Assembly (NCBI RefSeq): GCF_016583785.1
Contig: NZ_NRRU01000008.1
Coordinates: 1 to 64,000, forward strand
Direction of reading: 5' to 3'
DNA from: Rubrivivax gelatinosus
Lineage (GTDB): Bacteria > Pseudomonadota > Gammaproteobacteria > Burkholderiales > Burkholderiaceae_C
Length of the DNA: 64,000 nt
Below, piece by piece: positions 18,023 to 30,172 of this stretch. Positions within the stretch are counted from its first letter, which is position 1. Each line of letters opens with the position of its first letter. The position numbers were made by a program, and so were the translations under genes. A model generated the notes under the pieces. That model did not search any database and was not told the origin of the DNA. It saw only the letters and a list, made by a program, of their open reading frames with translations.

Positions 18023-19252
18023 ATGTCCTCGGCTCGTGTCGCCTTCGATTCGATCCTCGTCGTCGACGACAGCGACGTGCAGCGGCGCCACGCCGCCGGG
18101 CTGTGCCTGGAACTGGGCGTGCGGCGCGTGCACGAAGCCCCCGGCGGCGCCGAGGCGCTGGCGCTGCTGCAGGAGCTGAAGCCGCCGCCGCAGGTCGTCT
18201 TCGTCGACCTCGAGATGCCGGAGATGGACGGCATCGAGCTGATCGAGACGATGCAGCGCCGCGGGCACCTGCTGCCGCTGGTCGTGCTGTCGGCCCGCGA
18301 CGGCGCGCTGATCCACTCGGTGGAGGTGCTGGCGCGCGAGATCGGCATGCCGGTGCTGGCGGCGCTGTCCAAGCCGCTGGCGCGCGACGCGCTGGCCGCG
18401 GTGCTGCTGCGCCAGGCCAGACCGCGCCCGCACCGGCGGCCCGATGCCCAGCTGCCGCCGGCCGCCGACCTGGCCGAAGCGATCCGCACCGGCCAGGTGG
18501 CGGTGCACTACCAGCCCAAGGTCGATCTGCGCACCGGGCTGTTGCGTGGCGTCGAGGCGCTGGCGCGCTGGCGCCATCCGGTGGCCGGCGACGTGCCCGC
18601 CGGCGGCTTCGTCGAGCTCGCCGAGAACAGCGGCCTGATCCGCGACCTGAGCTATTCCGTCATCGACAGCGCGCTGGCCTGCGTCGCGTACTGGAATGCC
18701 CGCGGGCTGCGGATGTCGATGGCGCTGAACCTGTCGCCGCGACTGCTCGGTGCGCCCGACCTCGTCGGCGAGCTGCTGGCGCGGGTGCAGGGCCACGGTC
18801 TGGAGCCGCCGCAGATCGTGTTCGAGCTGACCGAGGGTTCGGTCGTGCAGTCCTACGACGGCGGCATCGGCGTGCTGACGCGGCTGCGCCTGAAGGGCTT
18901 CGGGCTGTCGATCGACGACTTCGGCACCGGCTACGCGTCGATGAGCCAGCTCGCGCGCATCCCGTTCAGCGAACTGAAGATCGACCGCCGTTTCGTGCAC
19001 GGCGCCTCGGTGCGCCACGCCCAGCGCATGCTGGTCGAGTCGGCGCTGGAGACGGCGCGCCGGTTCGAGCTCGTCAGCGTCGCCGAAGGCGTCGAGTGCC
19101 TGGCCGACTGGCAGCTGCTGCAGAACGCAGGCTGCAACGTCGCCCAGGGTTATCTGATCGCGCGCCCGATGCCGGCCGAGGACCTGCCCGGCTGGCTCAA
19201 GAGCCATCAGGCGCGGCTGCCCGAGCTGCGCGCACCCCAGTCTGCCGTCTGA
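18023..19252 (+). CDS. REC-EAL response regulator, c-di-GMP phosphodiesterase
   Basis: 409 residues: a receiver domain (about 10-130; phospho-acceptor Asp62 in FVDLEMPEMDG) joined to an EAL domain. The EAL residues needed for catalysis are all visible: Glu178 (VEALAR), Asn in NLSP, Glu in ELTE, the Asp pair in DDFGTGY, Lys in LKID, Glu in AEGVE and Gln in AQGYL. The protein should therefore hydrolyse c-di-GMP, with activity controlled by phosphorylation, plausibly by the CheA of this operon. This would tie chemosensing to the switch between motility and attachment. Confidence 0.9.
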   Translation: MSSARVAFDSILVVDDSDVQRRHAAGLCLELGVRRVHEAPGGAEALALLQELKPPPQVVFVDLEMPEMDGIELIETMQRRGHLLPLVVLSARDGALIHSVEVLAREIGMPVLAALSKPLARDALAAVLLRQARPRPHRRPDAQLPPAADLAEAIRTGQVAVHYQPKVDLRTGLLRGVEALARWRHPVAGDVPAGGFVELAENSGLIRDLSYSVIDSALACVAYWNARGLRMSMALNLSPRLLGAPDLVGELLARVQGHGLEPPQIVFELTEGSVVQSYDGGIGVLTRLRLKGFGLSIDDFGTGYASMSQLARIPFSELKIDRRFVHGASVRHAQRMLVESALETARRFELVSVAEGVECLADWQLLQNAGCNVAQGYLIARPMPAEDLPGWLKSHQARLPELRAPQSAV

Positions 19253-19259
19253 AGGACCG

Positions 19260-20066
19260 ATGAACGATCCCGCCATCTCCGAACGCGAGTTCGAGCGTTT
19301 CCAGCTTTTCATCCACGAAGCCGCCGGCATCCGTCTGTCGCCGGCGAAGAAGGCCCTGGTCAGCGGCCGGCTCTCGCGCAGGTTGCGTGAACACGGCCTG
19401 GGCAGCTACGAGGAGTACTACAGCCTGCTGCACAGCGGCGACGCGCCCGGCGAGTTCCAGACCGCGATCGACCTGCTGACGACCAACGAGACCTACTTCT
19501 TCCGCGAACCTCGCCATTTCGATCTGCTGGAACAGATCGCGCGCGAGGCCGCGGCCGAGGCCCGGCCGCTGCGCGTCTGGAGCGCGGCCTGCTCCAGCGG
19601 CGAGGAGTGCTACACGATCGCGATGGTGCTGGCCGAGACCATGGGCACGACGTCGTGGGAGGTGATGGGTAGCGACATCAGCAGCCGCGTGCTGGAACGC
19701 GCGCGCAGCGCGCGCTACCCGATGGAGCGCGCGCGCCAGGTGCCGCCGGCGCTGCTCAGGCGCCATTGCCTGCGCGGCCAGGGGCCGGCCGACGGCACGC
19801 TGCTGGTGGCGCGTGCGCTGCGCGAGCGTGTCAGCTTCGCCCAGCTCAACCTGAACCGGCCGCTGCCGGCGATCGGCCGCTTCGACATCGTCTTCCTGCG
19901 CAACGTGATGATCTATTTCGACGCCGACAAGAAGCGCGAGGTCGTCGCCCGCGTGCTCGGCCAGCTCGTGACCGGCGGGCACCTGCTGATTGGGCACTCG
20001 GAGACCCTGCACGGCGTCAGCAACGCGGTGCGCCAGGTGGCGCCGTCCACCTACGTCAAGGTCTGA
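19260..20066 (+). CDS. cheR: CheR receptor methyltransferase
   Basis: 268 residues. It transfers methyl groups from S-adenosylmethionine to receptor glutamates for adaptation. The N-terminal helical domain (LSREF-like start, [11 protein letters not shown]) and the SAM-binding core ([29 protein letters not shown]) are typical and the length is normal. The start lies seven bases after the REC-EAL stop. Confidence 0.95.
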   Translation: MNDPAISEREFERFQLFIHEAAGIRLSPAKKALVSGRLSRRLREHGLGSYEEYYSLLHSGDAPGEFQTAIDLLTTNETYFFREPRHFDLLEQIAREAAAEARPLRVWSAACSSGEECYTIAMVLAETMGTTSWEVMGSDISSRVLERARSARYPMERARQVPPALLRRHCLRGQGPADGTLLVARALRERVSFAQLNLNRPLPAIGRFDIVFLRNVMIYFDADKKREVVARVLGQLVTGGHLLIGHSETLHGVSNAVRQVAPSTYVKV

Positions 20067-20071
20067 ACGCG

Positions 20072-21142
20072 GTGGCGGTCAAGCCGATACAGGTTCTCGT
20101 CGTCGACGACTCCGCGGTGGTGCGCCAGGTGCTGGGCGCGCTGTTCGCGCAGACGCCCGACTTCGAGGTCACGACCGCGTCCGACCCGATCATCGCGATG
20201 GAGCGCATGCAGCGCGCCTGGCCCGACGTCCTCGTGCTCGACGTCGAGATGCCGCGCATGGACGGCCTGACCTTTTTGCGCAAGCTGATGCACGAGCGGC
20301 CGACGCCGGTCGTGATCTGCTCGACGCTGACCGAGAAGGGCGCGCGCACGACGATGGAGGCGCTGGCGGCCGGCGCGGTGGCCATCGTCACCAAGCCGCG
20401 CCTGGGGCTCAAGCAGTTCCTCGGCGAAGCCGCCGCCGAGCTGGTGGCGACCGTGCGCGGCGCCGCCCAGGCGCGGCTGCATCCGCGGCGGGCGCCGGCC
20501 GAGCCGGCGCCGGTGCCGGCCAAGCTGAACGCCGACGCGGTGCTGCCGCCCTCGGGCGCACGCGCGATGTCGCAGACCACCGAACGCATCGTCGCGCTCG
20601 GCACCTCGACCGGCGGCACCCAGGCGCTGGAGCGGGTGTTGACGGCGCTGCCGCGTGTCTGCCCAGGCATCGTGCTGGTGCAGCACATGCCCGAACGTTT
20701 CACCGCCGCCTTCGCCCAGCGCCTGGACTCGGTCTGCGAGGTCGAGGTGCGCGAGGCCGGCACTGGCGACCGAGTCATCCCGGGCCGGGTTCTGATCGCC
20801 CCCGGCGGCCGCCACCTGGTGCTACGGCGCAGCGGCGCCTACTACCACGTCGACGTCGTCGACGGCCCGCCGGTCAACCGCCACCGGCCCTCGGTCGACG
20901 TGCTGTTCCGCTCGGTCGCACGTGCCGCCGGCGCCAATGCCACCGGCATCATCATGACCGGCATGGGCGACGATGGCGCCGCCGGGCTGCTGGAGATGCG
21001 CCAGGCCGGCTCGCGCACGCTGGCCCAGGACGAGGCGAGCTGCGTTGTCTATGGAATGCCGAAGGAAGCGGTTCGACGTGGATCTGTCGAACGCTCCGTT
21101 GGGCTGGATCAAATCGCCCGCGAGATCGTCGCTTCGGCCTGA
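20072..21142 (+). CDS. cheB: CheB receptor methylesterase/glutamine deamidase
   Basis: 356 residues: receiver domain ([11 protein letters not shown]; Asp57 in [10 protein letters not shown]) and a C-terminal methylesterase with the Ser motif [19 protein letters not shown] and [11 protein letters not shown]. The GTG at 20072 is the likely start: it lies five bases after the cheR stop and begins [13 protein letters not shown] at the expected place. CheB reverses CheR methylation when phosphorylated by CheA. Last gene of the operon; no cheD or cheZ follows. Confidence 0.93.
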   Translation: MAVKPIQVLVVDDSAVVRQVLGALFAQTPDFEVTTASDPIIAMERMQRAWPDVLVLDVEMPRMDGLTFLRKLMHERPTPVVICSTLTEKGARTTMEALAAGAVAIVTKPRLGLKQFLGEAAAELVATVRGAAQARLHPRRAPAEPAPVPAKLNADAVLPPSGARAMSQTTERIVALGTSTGGTQALERVLTALPRVCPGIVLVQHMPERFTAAFAQRLDSVCEVEVREAGTGDRVIPGRVLIAPGGRHLVLRRSGAYYHVDVVDGPPVNRHRPSVDVLFRSVARAAGANATGIIMTGMGDDGAAGLLEMRQAGSRTLAQDEASCVVYGMPKEAVRRGSVERSVGLDQIAREIVASA

Positions 21143-21167
21143 AGTCCGGCCCCTAAACCGTCGCCAG

Positions 21168-21184
21168 CGTGACGTATCGTGACG
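21168..21184. repeat. Direct repeat CGTGACG upstream of the TetR gene
   Basis: CGTGACG occurs at 21168-21174 and 21178-21184, one helical turn apart, about 70-80 bp before the TetR-family start. It could be part of a self-regulation site. TetR operators are usually inverted repeats, so this is weak. Confidence 0.25.
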
Positions 21185-21251
21185 GCAGGGCGTGCCTAGA
21201 CTGCCCTTCCTATCGGTTCACCGCGGCCCGGCCGCTGTACTCCAGCGCGCC

Positions 21252-21905
21252 ATGGCCGTCCGTCGTTCCGCTTCGCCCCCGCCCAAACCCCGCCGCCGCA
21301 GTGCTCAGGCGCAAGCGGCGTTCCGCCAGTCGCTGGTCGACGAGGCCAAACGCCTGCTGATCGAGCACGGGCCGGATGCGGTGACGATCCGCGCCGTGAC
21401 CGAGCCGCTTGGCGCCTCGCTGATGGCCTTCTACACCTACTTCGACGGCAAACAGGCCCTGCTGCGTGCGGTCTGGGGCGAGTACATGAGCGAACTGCAG
21501 CAGGTGCTTCTGGCCGCGGCGCCCGAGGGCACGCCGCCGCTGCAGGCCTTGCGCGCCCATGCCGAAGCCTTCATCGGCTACTGGGAGGCCCATCCGGACC
21601 TGTACCGCATCGCCTACCAGCCGGCGCTCAGCGTGGAGTCGACCACCGAGACGGCGCGCACCGATCCGGTTTATTACGAGATGCTGGAGCTCGGCCGCCG
21701 CCGTGTCGCCGCCGTCGTCGGCCGCGAGCCGCATGACCACGAGGTGCTGACGCTGGGCGAGTTGCTGTTCACCAAGGGCGTCGGCTATTTGCACACGGTG
21801 CTCGTGCTGTCCCGCTATCCGATCGATGACCGCAAGCGCCTGCGCCGCGAGGTCATAGACGACATCGTCGAGACCTTCCGCCGACGGCAGCGGGCCACGG
21901 GCTGA
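21252..21905 (+). CDS. TetR/AcrR-family transcriptional regulator
   Basis: 217 residues with an N-terminal helix-turn-helix (about 20-65: TIRAVTEPLGASLMAFYTYF) and a variable helical ligand domain rich in aromatic residues. The recognition helix has the usual YTYF in place of the family's YYHF. ATG 21252 was chosen as the start nearest the DNA-binding domain; it is preceded by a basic tail. The ligand and target genes are unknown: the flanking genes are cheB and minC, neither an obvious target. Confidence 0.87.
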   Translation: MAVRRSASPPPKPRRRSAQAQAAFRQSLVDEAKRLLIEHGPDAVTIRAVTEPLGASLMAFYTYFDGKQALLRAVWGEYMSELQQVLLAAAPEGTPPLQALRAHAEAFIGYWEAHPDLYRIAYQPALSVESTTETARTDPVYYEMLELGRRRVAAVVGREPHDHEVLTLGELLFTKGVGYLHTVLVLSRYPIDDRKRLRREVIDDIVETFRRRQRATG

Positions 21906-21927
21906 TCGCGGCAAGCGGCTGGCGGCC

Positions 21928-21948
21928 ATGGGCGCCCAAACCGCCCAT
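21928..21948 (+). terminator. Hairpin after the TetR gene
   Basis: ATGGGCG (21928-21934) pairs perfectly with CGCCCAT (21942-21948). It begins 23 bases after the TetR stop and 73 before minC. It may end the tetR transcript or act as an operator at the minC promoter, which must lie nearby. Confidence 0.4.
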
Positions 21949-22020
21949 AGTAGACTTTGCCCGCGGTATCTCCCGTGCGGCATCCGGCACGCGCGGGCCG
22001 CAGCGATTCCCCGTCTTGCC

Positions 22021-22779
22021 ATGTCCCATCTGCCGGCTGTCCCCCTCTTCGACCTCAAAAGCACCGCCTGGCTGCTGACCGCGCTGCGCCTGCACAGCGC
22101 CGACGCCGCCGCGCTCGGTGCCGCGCTCGACCAGCGTTTCGCCGACAGCCCCGGCCTCTTCGACGACGAACCGCTGGTCGTCGACCTGAGTCCGCTGCGC
22201 GACGGCGAGGCCGTGCCCGACTTCGCGGCGCTGCTGGCGCATCTGGCACGCCACCGCATGCGCGCCGTCGCCGCCCAGGGCGGCAACGCGGCGCAGATGG
22301 ACGCGGCGCGTGCCGCCGGCCTGCCGCCGGCGACCGAGCCCGAGGTCCGCCACGAGGCCCGCCCCGAGCCCGAGACGCGCGAGGTCGTGCGCGAAGTCGA
22401 GGTGATCCGCGAGGTCGAGGTCCCGGTGCCCGCCGCGGCGGCCACGACGCTGATCGTCGACAAGCCGCTGCGCTCGGGCCAGCGCGTCTACGCACGCGGC
22501 GGCGACCTGGTCGTGCTCTCGGTCGTCAGCTTCGGCGCCGAGGTCATCGCCGACGGCAGCATCCACGTCTACGCGCCGCTGCGCGGCCGCGCCATCGCCG
22601 GCGCACGCGGCGACGCCGACGCCCGCATCTTCAGCACCTGCATGGAGCCGCAGCTGGTTTCGGTGGCCGGCATGTACCGCACCACCGAGACGCCGCTGGC
22701 GGACGACGTGCTCGGCAAACCCGCGCAGGTGCGCCTGGAAGGCGAGCGGCTCGTGATCGAGCCGCTGGCCGTGTCCTGA
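22021..22779 (+). CDS. minC: MinC septum-site inhibitor
   Basis: 252 residues. MinC blocks FtsZ assembly away from midcell and is carried to the membrane by MinD. The N-terminal domain (FDLKSTAWLL...) and the beta-helical C-terminal domain (SGQRVYARGGDLVVLSVVS, GSIHVYAPLRGRAIAG) are both recognisable, joined by a charged linker rich in Glu, Arg and Val (about 110-145). The start at 22021 aligns with the family N-terminus; the frame is open upstream. Confidence 0.94.
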   Translation: MSHLPAVPLFDLKSTAWLLTALRLHSADAAALGAALDQRFADSPGLFDDEPLVVDLSPLRDGEAVPDFAALLAHLARHRMRAVAAQGGNAAQMDAARAAGLPPATEPEVRHEARPEPETREVVREVEVIREVEVPVPAAAATTLIVDKPLRSGQRVYARGGDLVVLSVVSFGAEVIADGSIHVYAPLRGRAIAGARGDADARIFSTCMEPQLVSVAGMYRTTETPLADDVLGKPAQVRLEGERLVIEPLAVS

Positions 22780-22823
22780 GGGCGCGCCGCGCCTTCTTCA
22801 TCCCACAGAGGAAACCCAACACG

Positions 22824-23639
22824 ATGAGCCGAATCATTGTCGTCACGTCCGGCAAGGGCGGCGTGGGCAAGACCACCACCAGCGCCAGCTTCGCCTCGGG
22901 CCTGGCGCTGCGCGGCCACAAGACCGCGGTGATCGATTTCGACGTCGGCCTGCGCAACCTCGACCTGATCATGGGCTGCGAGCGCCGCGTGGTCTACGAC
23001 CTGATCAACGTGATCCACGGCGAGGCCAAGCTGCAGCAGGCGCTGATCAAGGACAAGAACTGCGAGAACCTGTTCGTGCTCGCCGCCAGCCAGACGCGCG
23101 ACAAGGACGCGCTGGTGCAGGACGGCGTCGAACGGGTGCTGGCCGAACTCGCCGAGCTCGGCTTCGACTACGTCATCTGCGACTCGCCGGCGGGCATCGA
23201 GACCGGCGCGCTGATGGCGATGCACTTCGCTGACGAAGCGCTGATCGTCACCAACCCCGAGGTCTCGTCGGTGCGCGACAGCGACCGCATCCTGGGCATG
23301 CTGTCGTCGAAGACGCGGCGCGCGATCGACGGCAAGGAACCGGTCAAGGAGCACCTGCTGATCACGCGCTACGACCCCGAGCGTGTCGAGGACGGGCAGA
23401 TGCTGTCGCTCAAGGACGTGCAGGAGATCCTGCGCATCCCGCTGATCGGCGTCGTGCCCGAGAGCGAGGCGGTGCTCAGCGCCAGCAACCAGGGCCTGCC
23501 GGCGATCCACCTGAAGGACACCGACGTCGCCGAGGCGTACAAGGACGTGGTCGCGCGCTTTCTCGGCGAGGAGCGCCCGATGCGCTTCACCGACTACCAG
23601 AAGCCCGGCTTCTTCAAGCGCCTGTTCGGCGGGAGGTAA
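22824..23639 (+). CDS. minD: MinD septum-site ATPase
   Basis: 271 residues, ParA/MinD-type ATPase with a deviant Walker A (GKGGVGKTTTSA), a switch segment at DFDVGLRNLD, and the amphipathic membrane-binding tail FFKRLFGGR at the C-terminus. It cycles on and off the membrane under MinE control and recruits MinC. AGAGGA lies 11 bases before the ATG. Confidence 0.97.
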   Translation: MSRIIVVTSGKGGVGKTTTSASFASGLALRGHKTAVIDFDVGLRNLDLIMGCERRVVYDLINVIHGEAKLQQALIKDKNCENLFVLAASQTRDKDALVQDGVERVLAELAELGFDYVICDSPAGIETGALMAMHFADEALIVTNPEVSSVRDSDRILGMLSSKTRRAIDGKEPVKEHLLITRYDPERVEDGQMLSLKDVQEILRIPLIGVVPESEAVLSASNQGLPAIHLKDTDVAEAYKDVVARFLGEERPMRFTDYQKPGFFKRLFGGR

Positions 23640-23645
23640 CACGCG

Positions 23646-23909
23646 ATGTCCTTCCTCTCGTTCTTCCTCGGAGAGAAGAAGCAGACCGCGACGGTCGCCA
23701 AGGAGCGGCTGCAGATCATCCTGGCGCACGAGCGCTCGGGGCGCGGCACGCCGCGCGCCGACTACCTGCCCAAGCTGCAGCAGGAACTGATGGCCGTGAT
23801 CAGCAAGTACGTGAAGATCGCGCCCGAGGACGTGAAGGTCAGCGTCGAACGCCAGGACAACTTCGAGATCCTCGAAGTCAAGATCGAGCTGCCCGACGAG
23901 CTGCGCTGA
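23646..23909 (+). CDS. minE: MinE topological specificity factor
   Basis: 87 residues, normal length. MinE stimulates MinD ATPase and drives pole-to-pole oscillation. The N-terminal [15 protein letters not shown] is the membrane/MinD-contact region with the [10 protein letters not shown] segment following; the rest is the dimerisation domain. It starts six bases after minD. Confidence 0.96.
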   Translation: MSFLSFFLGEKKQTATVAKERLQIILAHERSGRGTPRADYLPKLQQELMAVISKYVKIAPEDVKVSVERQDNFEILEVKIELPDELR

Positions 23910-23913
23910 AGCG

Positions 23914-23932
23914 CGCGGCCGCTGCGGCCGCG
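23914..23932. terminator. Perfect palindrome between convergent minE and mrpG
   Basis: CGCGGCCGC (23914-23922) and GCGGCCGCG (23924-23932) fill the 24-base gap between the minE stop and the mrpG stop. Such placement suits a terminator used by both transcripts, though no T-run is present. Confidence 0.5.
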
Positions 23933-23933
23933 T

Positions 23934-24311
23934 TCAGTCGTCCTGGCGGTCGAGGTCGCGCGCGCGCTTCGGCTTGTCGCCGGCCAGCGGCGGCGGCAGT
24001 TCGTCGCCGGCGTGGCGGCGGCGGAACAGCGCCGCACGCGCCAGCACGATGGTCGTCACCGGCGCCGTGATCGACAGCAGCATCACCGTCAGCCAGACGT
24101 GCAGCGAGAGCTGGCCTTCACGCGCGGTGAAATGCACGATCGAGGCCGCGACGACGAGCCAGGCCGCCAGCGTCGAGGCCAGCGCCGGCGCGTGCATGCG
24201 GGTGAAGAAGTCCTTCAGCCGCCACAGCCCGAGCGCCGAGGTCAGCACCACGCCGCCGCTGGCCAGCAGCAGCAGCGCGACGACGATGTCGCTCCAGGGG
24301 GGCATCGTCAT
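23934..24311 (-). CDS. mrpG: Mrp/Pha cation:proton antiporter subunit G
   Basis: 125 residues with three predicted membrane helices (VVALLLLASGGVVLTSALGL; LASTLAAWLVVAASIV; LTVMLLSITAPVTTIV), the MnhG/PhaG pattern including RLKDFFTRMHAP. The soluble tail ends KRARDLDRQDD. Last gene of a six-gene antiporter operon, overlapping mrpF by four bases. Confidence 0.92.
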   Translation of the reverse strand: MTMPPWSDIVVALLLLASGGVVLTSALGLWRLKDFFTRMHAPALASTLAAWLVVAASIVHFTAREGQLSLHVWLTVMLLSITAPVTTIVLARAALFRRRHAGDELPPPLAGDKPKRARDLDRQDD

Positions 24312-24586
24312 TCGATCGCCTCCCCGCGCAGCAGGAACTTGGCCAGCGCCACCGAGCCGACGAAGCCGAACAGCACCATCAGCAGCGCGCCTTCGAAGTA
24401 CATGCGGCTGTCGTAGCGGATCGCCAGCGCCAGCATCATCAGCATGCCGACGATGTAGATGAAGTCGAGCGCAAGCACGCGGTCCTGCGCGCTCGGGCCG
24501 CGCAGCAGCCGCGCCAGCGCGATCGCCATCGCCAGCGCGTACAGCGCCAGCGTGCCGGCGATGGCCCAGGTCAGCAGCGGCGTCAT
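24308..24586 (-). CDS. mrpF: Mrp/Pha cation:proton antiporter subunit F
   Basis: 92 residues, three membrane helices, with the conserved GPSAQDRVLALDFI motif of MnhF/PhaF. Start and stop overlap the neighbouring mrpE and mrpG genes (ATGA junctions), which fixes the start and indicates coupled translation. Confidence 0.9.
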   Translation of the reverse strand: MTPLLTWAIAGTLALYALAMAIALARLLRGPSAQDRVLALDFIYIVGMLMMLALAIRYDSRMYFEGALLMVLFGFVGSVALAKFLLRGEAIE

Positions 24587-25071
24587 TCGAAGATCTCCTT
24601 GAGCGGGCGTTCGTAGCGCTGCTTGAAATGGGCGACGAATTCGGCCTCGCCGGCGAGGTCGAAGACGTGCAGCCGCAGCGCGCTGCGGTCGGGCGCCAGT
24701 TCGCACCACACGGTGCCGGGCACGACGGTCGTGATCATCGCCAGCGCCGCCAGCGCGTGCACGTCGCGCAGCTCCAGCGGCACGGTGACGAAGCTGCCGC
24801 GCGGCGGCTGCCGCCCCGAACGCAGTACGCCGCGCAAGACGTCCAGCGCCGACTGGACGACGTCGACGCCGACGGCGGCGACCAGCCGCAGCACGACCAG
24901 CGGCCGCCGCACCGGCCCAGCCGGCGGGCGCAGCGGCGACATCAGCTTGGGCATCAGCAGCGCCAGCAGCAGGCCCAGCGCCAGCGAGCCGGGCGCCAGC
25001 GATGGCCGCAGCAGCAGCCACATCCCGAACAGCCCGATCGACACCAGCGGCGCCGGCAGCCAGCGTTTCAT
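24583..25071 (-). CDS. mrpE: Mrp/Pha cation:proton antiporter subunit E
   Basis: 162 residues. Two N-terminal membrane helices (to about residue 45) are followed by a cytoplasmic domain with TTVVPGTVWCELAPDR, the usual MnhE/PhaE signature. It starts inside the mrpD stop (ATGA). Confidence 0.92.
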   Translation of the reverse strand: MKRWLPAPLVSIGLFGMWLLLRPSLAPGSLALGLLLALLMPKLMSPLRPPAGPVRRPLVVLRLVAAVGVDVVQSALDVLRGVLRSGRQPPRGSFVTVPLELRDVHALAALAMITTVVPGTVWCELAPDRSALRLHVFDLAGEAEFVAHFKQRYERPLKEIFE

Positions 25072-26711
25072 CGTGCCACCTCCACCAGCGGCGCCGGCAG
25101 CGGCTGCGCCGCCGTCACCGCGTCGATGTAGCCCTGGGGCGAAAGCAGCGCCTCGGCGGTGGCGCGCGTGTACACGAGCACCGGCTCGCCGCCGACGACG
25201 AGCGCCGCCAGCACCGCCAGCAGCGCCGCGATCGGCAGGCCTTCGATGACACGCAGCCGCGGCGCCGGGCGGTCGCCCAGGGTCCAGAAGTGGCGGATGC
25301 CGATGCGCACCAGCGCCGTCGCCGCCATCAGCCCCGAGACGATCAGCAGCGCGAACAGCACCCAGGCCGCCAGGTCGCGCCGCGGCAGCAGCGCCGACAG
25401 CATCGCCAGCTTGCCGACGAAACCCGACAGCGGCGGCAGCCCCGACAGGCCGATGGCGCAGATGCCGAAGGCGACGCCGACGAAAGCCAGCGCGGCCGGG
25501 ATCGCGCGGCCGATCAGCACCTCCTCGTCGTCGTCGAGGTTGACGGTGCGCGGCGGCGCGGTGTCGACGAAGTCGGGCAGCACCTCGTCGCCCGGGTCGG
25601 CCTGCGGTGGCGCGGTCTCGACCTCGCGCGCACGCTCGAGCAACTCGACCACCAGGAACATCGCCGCGCCGGCCAGCGTCGAGCTCGCCAGGTAGTACAG
25701 CGCGCCGCCGGCCAGCGCCGTCTCGTGCAGCCCGATCGCCGCGATCAGCGTGCCCGACGAAGCGATGACGCTGTAGCCCGCCAGCCGCCCCGGCTGCTGC
25801 GAAGCCAGCATGCCGACCGAGCCGTAGGCCAGCGTCGCGATGCCGCCCCAGGCCAGCAGGTCGCCGCCGTAGAAGGCCGAGGCGCCGGCGCTCTCGGGGA
25901 AACACAGCGTCCACAGCCGCAGCACCGCGTAGACGCCGACCTTGGTCAGGATCGCGAACACCGCCGCCGACGGCGCGCCGGCCGCGGCATAAGCCGGCGG
26001 CAGCCAGAAGTTCAGCGGCCACAGCGCCGCCTTGGCGAAAAAGGCCACGCCGAGGATGGACGCGCCCGCCAGCAGCAGGCCGCGGTCGGAGTCCGCCACC
26101 AGCGCCAGCTTGCGCGCGATGTCGGCCATGTTCAGCGTGCCGGTGACGCCGTAGAGCACCGCCACGCCGATCAGGAACAGCAGCGAGGCGACGAGGTTGA
26201 TCGCGATGTAGTGCAGCCCGGCGCGCACCCGCTCGGGCCCGCCGCCGTGCAGCAGCAGCGCGTAGCTGGCCGCCAGCAGCACCTCGAAGAAAACGAAGAG
26301 ATTGAACAGGTCGGCGGTCAGGAACACGCCGTACAGCCCCATCAGCTGGAGCTGGAACAGCACGTGGAAATAGACCCCGGCCCGGTGCCAGCGTGCCAGT
26401 GCGAACAGCAGCGCGCCGAGCGCGACGCAGCCGGTCAGCACCATCATCAGCGCCGAGAGCCGGTCGACGACGAGCACGATGCCGTAGGGCACCGGCCAGT
26501 TGCCCGGCAGGTAGACCGAGTAGACCGCCGGTGCGTCCTGGGTGTTAACGCCTTGCAGCAGCAGCAGCGCGATCACGAGCCCGGCGCCGGTCGACAGCGT
26601 GTTGAACACCGCCTTGATGCCGCGGCGCTGCTCGCCCAGCAGCAGCATCGCCGCGGCCGTGAACAGCGGCAGCAGCACCGGGGCGGCGATCCAGTCGGGA
26701 GCCAGCGTCAT
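25068..26711 (-). CDS. mrpD: Mrp/Pha cation:proton antiporter subunit D
   Basis: 547 residues, about 14 membrane helices, homologous to the NuoM/NuoN proton-pumping subunits of complex I. The TM7-8 region keeps the channel Lys in FFAKAALWPLNFWLP. It differs from many MrpD proteins in a hydrophilic insert of about 40 residues rich in Asp/Glu (roughly 355-395). With MrpA it forms the ion pathway that exports Na+ or K+ in exchange for protons. Confidence 0.92.
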   Translation of the reverse strand: MTLAPDWIAAPVLLPLFTAAAMLLLGEQRRGIKAVFNTLSTGAGLVIALLLLQGVNTQDAPAVYSVYLPGNWPVPYGIVLVVDRLSALMMVLTGCVALGALLFALARWHRAGVYFHVLFQLQLMGLYGVFLTADLFNLFVFFEVLLAASYALLLHGGGPERVRAGLHYIAINLVASLLFLIGVAVLYGVTGTLNMADIARKLALVADSDRGLLLAGASILGVAFFAKAALWPLNFWLPPAYAAAGAPSAAVFAILTKVGVYAVLRLWTLCFPESAGASAFYGGDLLAWGGIATLAYGSVGMLASQQPGRLAGYSVIASSGTLIAAIGLHETALAGGALYYLASSTLAGAAMFLVVELLERAREVETAPPQADPGDEVLPDFVDTAPPRTVNLDDDEEVLIGRAIPAALAFVGVAFGICAIGLSGLPPLSGFVGKLAMLSALLPRRDLAAWVLFALLIVSGLMAATALVRIGIRHFWTLGDRPAPRLRVIEGLPIAALLAVLAALVVGGEPVLVYTRATAEALLSPQGYIDAVTAAQPLPAPLVEVAR

Positions 26712-27054
26712 GGCTGCTCCTCTTCCTGGCCGTCGACGTGGTCGCCGCCGGACAGCCCGCGCAGCGCCAGCAGCACGACGAGGAACAGCGCCGTCGTCGC
26801 GAAGCCGATGACGATGGCCGTCAGCACCAGCGACTGCGGCAGCGGGTCGGTGTAGTTCAGCAGGTCGGGCGCGACGCCGGGCACGACGATGGGCTCGCGG
26901 TCGACCGCCAGGCTGCCGACGCTGAAGATGAACAGGTTGACCGCGTAGGACAGCAGCGACAGCCCGACCAGCACCTGGAAGGTCCGCGGCCTGAGGATCA
27001 GCCAGACGCCGGCCCCGGTGAGCACGCCGATCGCGAGCGAGACCACGACTTCCA

Positions 27055-27055
<1 letters not shown>
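26708..27055 (-). CDS. mrpC: Mrp/Pha cation:proton antiporter subunit C
   Basis: 115 residues, three membrane helices, a NuoK-like subunit (LVGLSLLSYAVNLFIF; PLPQSLVLTAIVIGFATTA). The start overlaps the mrpAB stop by one base. The charged tail (HVDGQEEEQP) is cytoplasmic. Confidence 0.92.
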
Positions 27056-29955
<2,900 letters not shown>

Positions 29956-30068
29956 CGAGGCCCGAGTCTAGTGGCGAAAGACCGCCGGCCCGCGATGCGC
30001 GCCGAAAAACGCCGCAGATTCAAGGACTTGCGAGAAGTTCCGTGAGTTTGGGCGAAGGTCGGCGGTGC

Positions 30069-30082
30069 TTGCCGCGCATCAA
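30069..30082. promoter_or_regulatory. FNR/Anr-type box upstream of the stress protein
   Basis: TTGCC, four bases, ATCAA: eight of ten matches to TTGAT-N4-ATCAA, 91 bp before the USP start. Tandem universal stress proteins are frequent targets of Anr/FNR in proteobacteria, which supports the site. It also lies 114 bp upstream of the divergent mrpA. Confidence 0.45.
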
Positions 30083-30172
30083 GCGAAAGAGCCCGCGGTG
30101 GCCGGGGCGGCGCAGGGGCTTCAGACAATCCCGAGATCGGCGCCGGCCGCGCCGCAGCCCAGGAGGACGCCC

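Noticed and set aside
13357-19330. Long minus-strand frames opposite the chemosensory operon
   Set aside because: Same GC effect; the products are Arg/Asp/His/Leu-rich low-complexity chains while the plus strand codes for recognisable proteins throughout.
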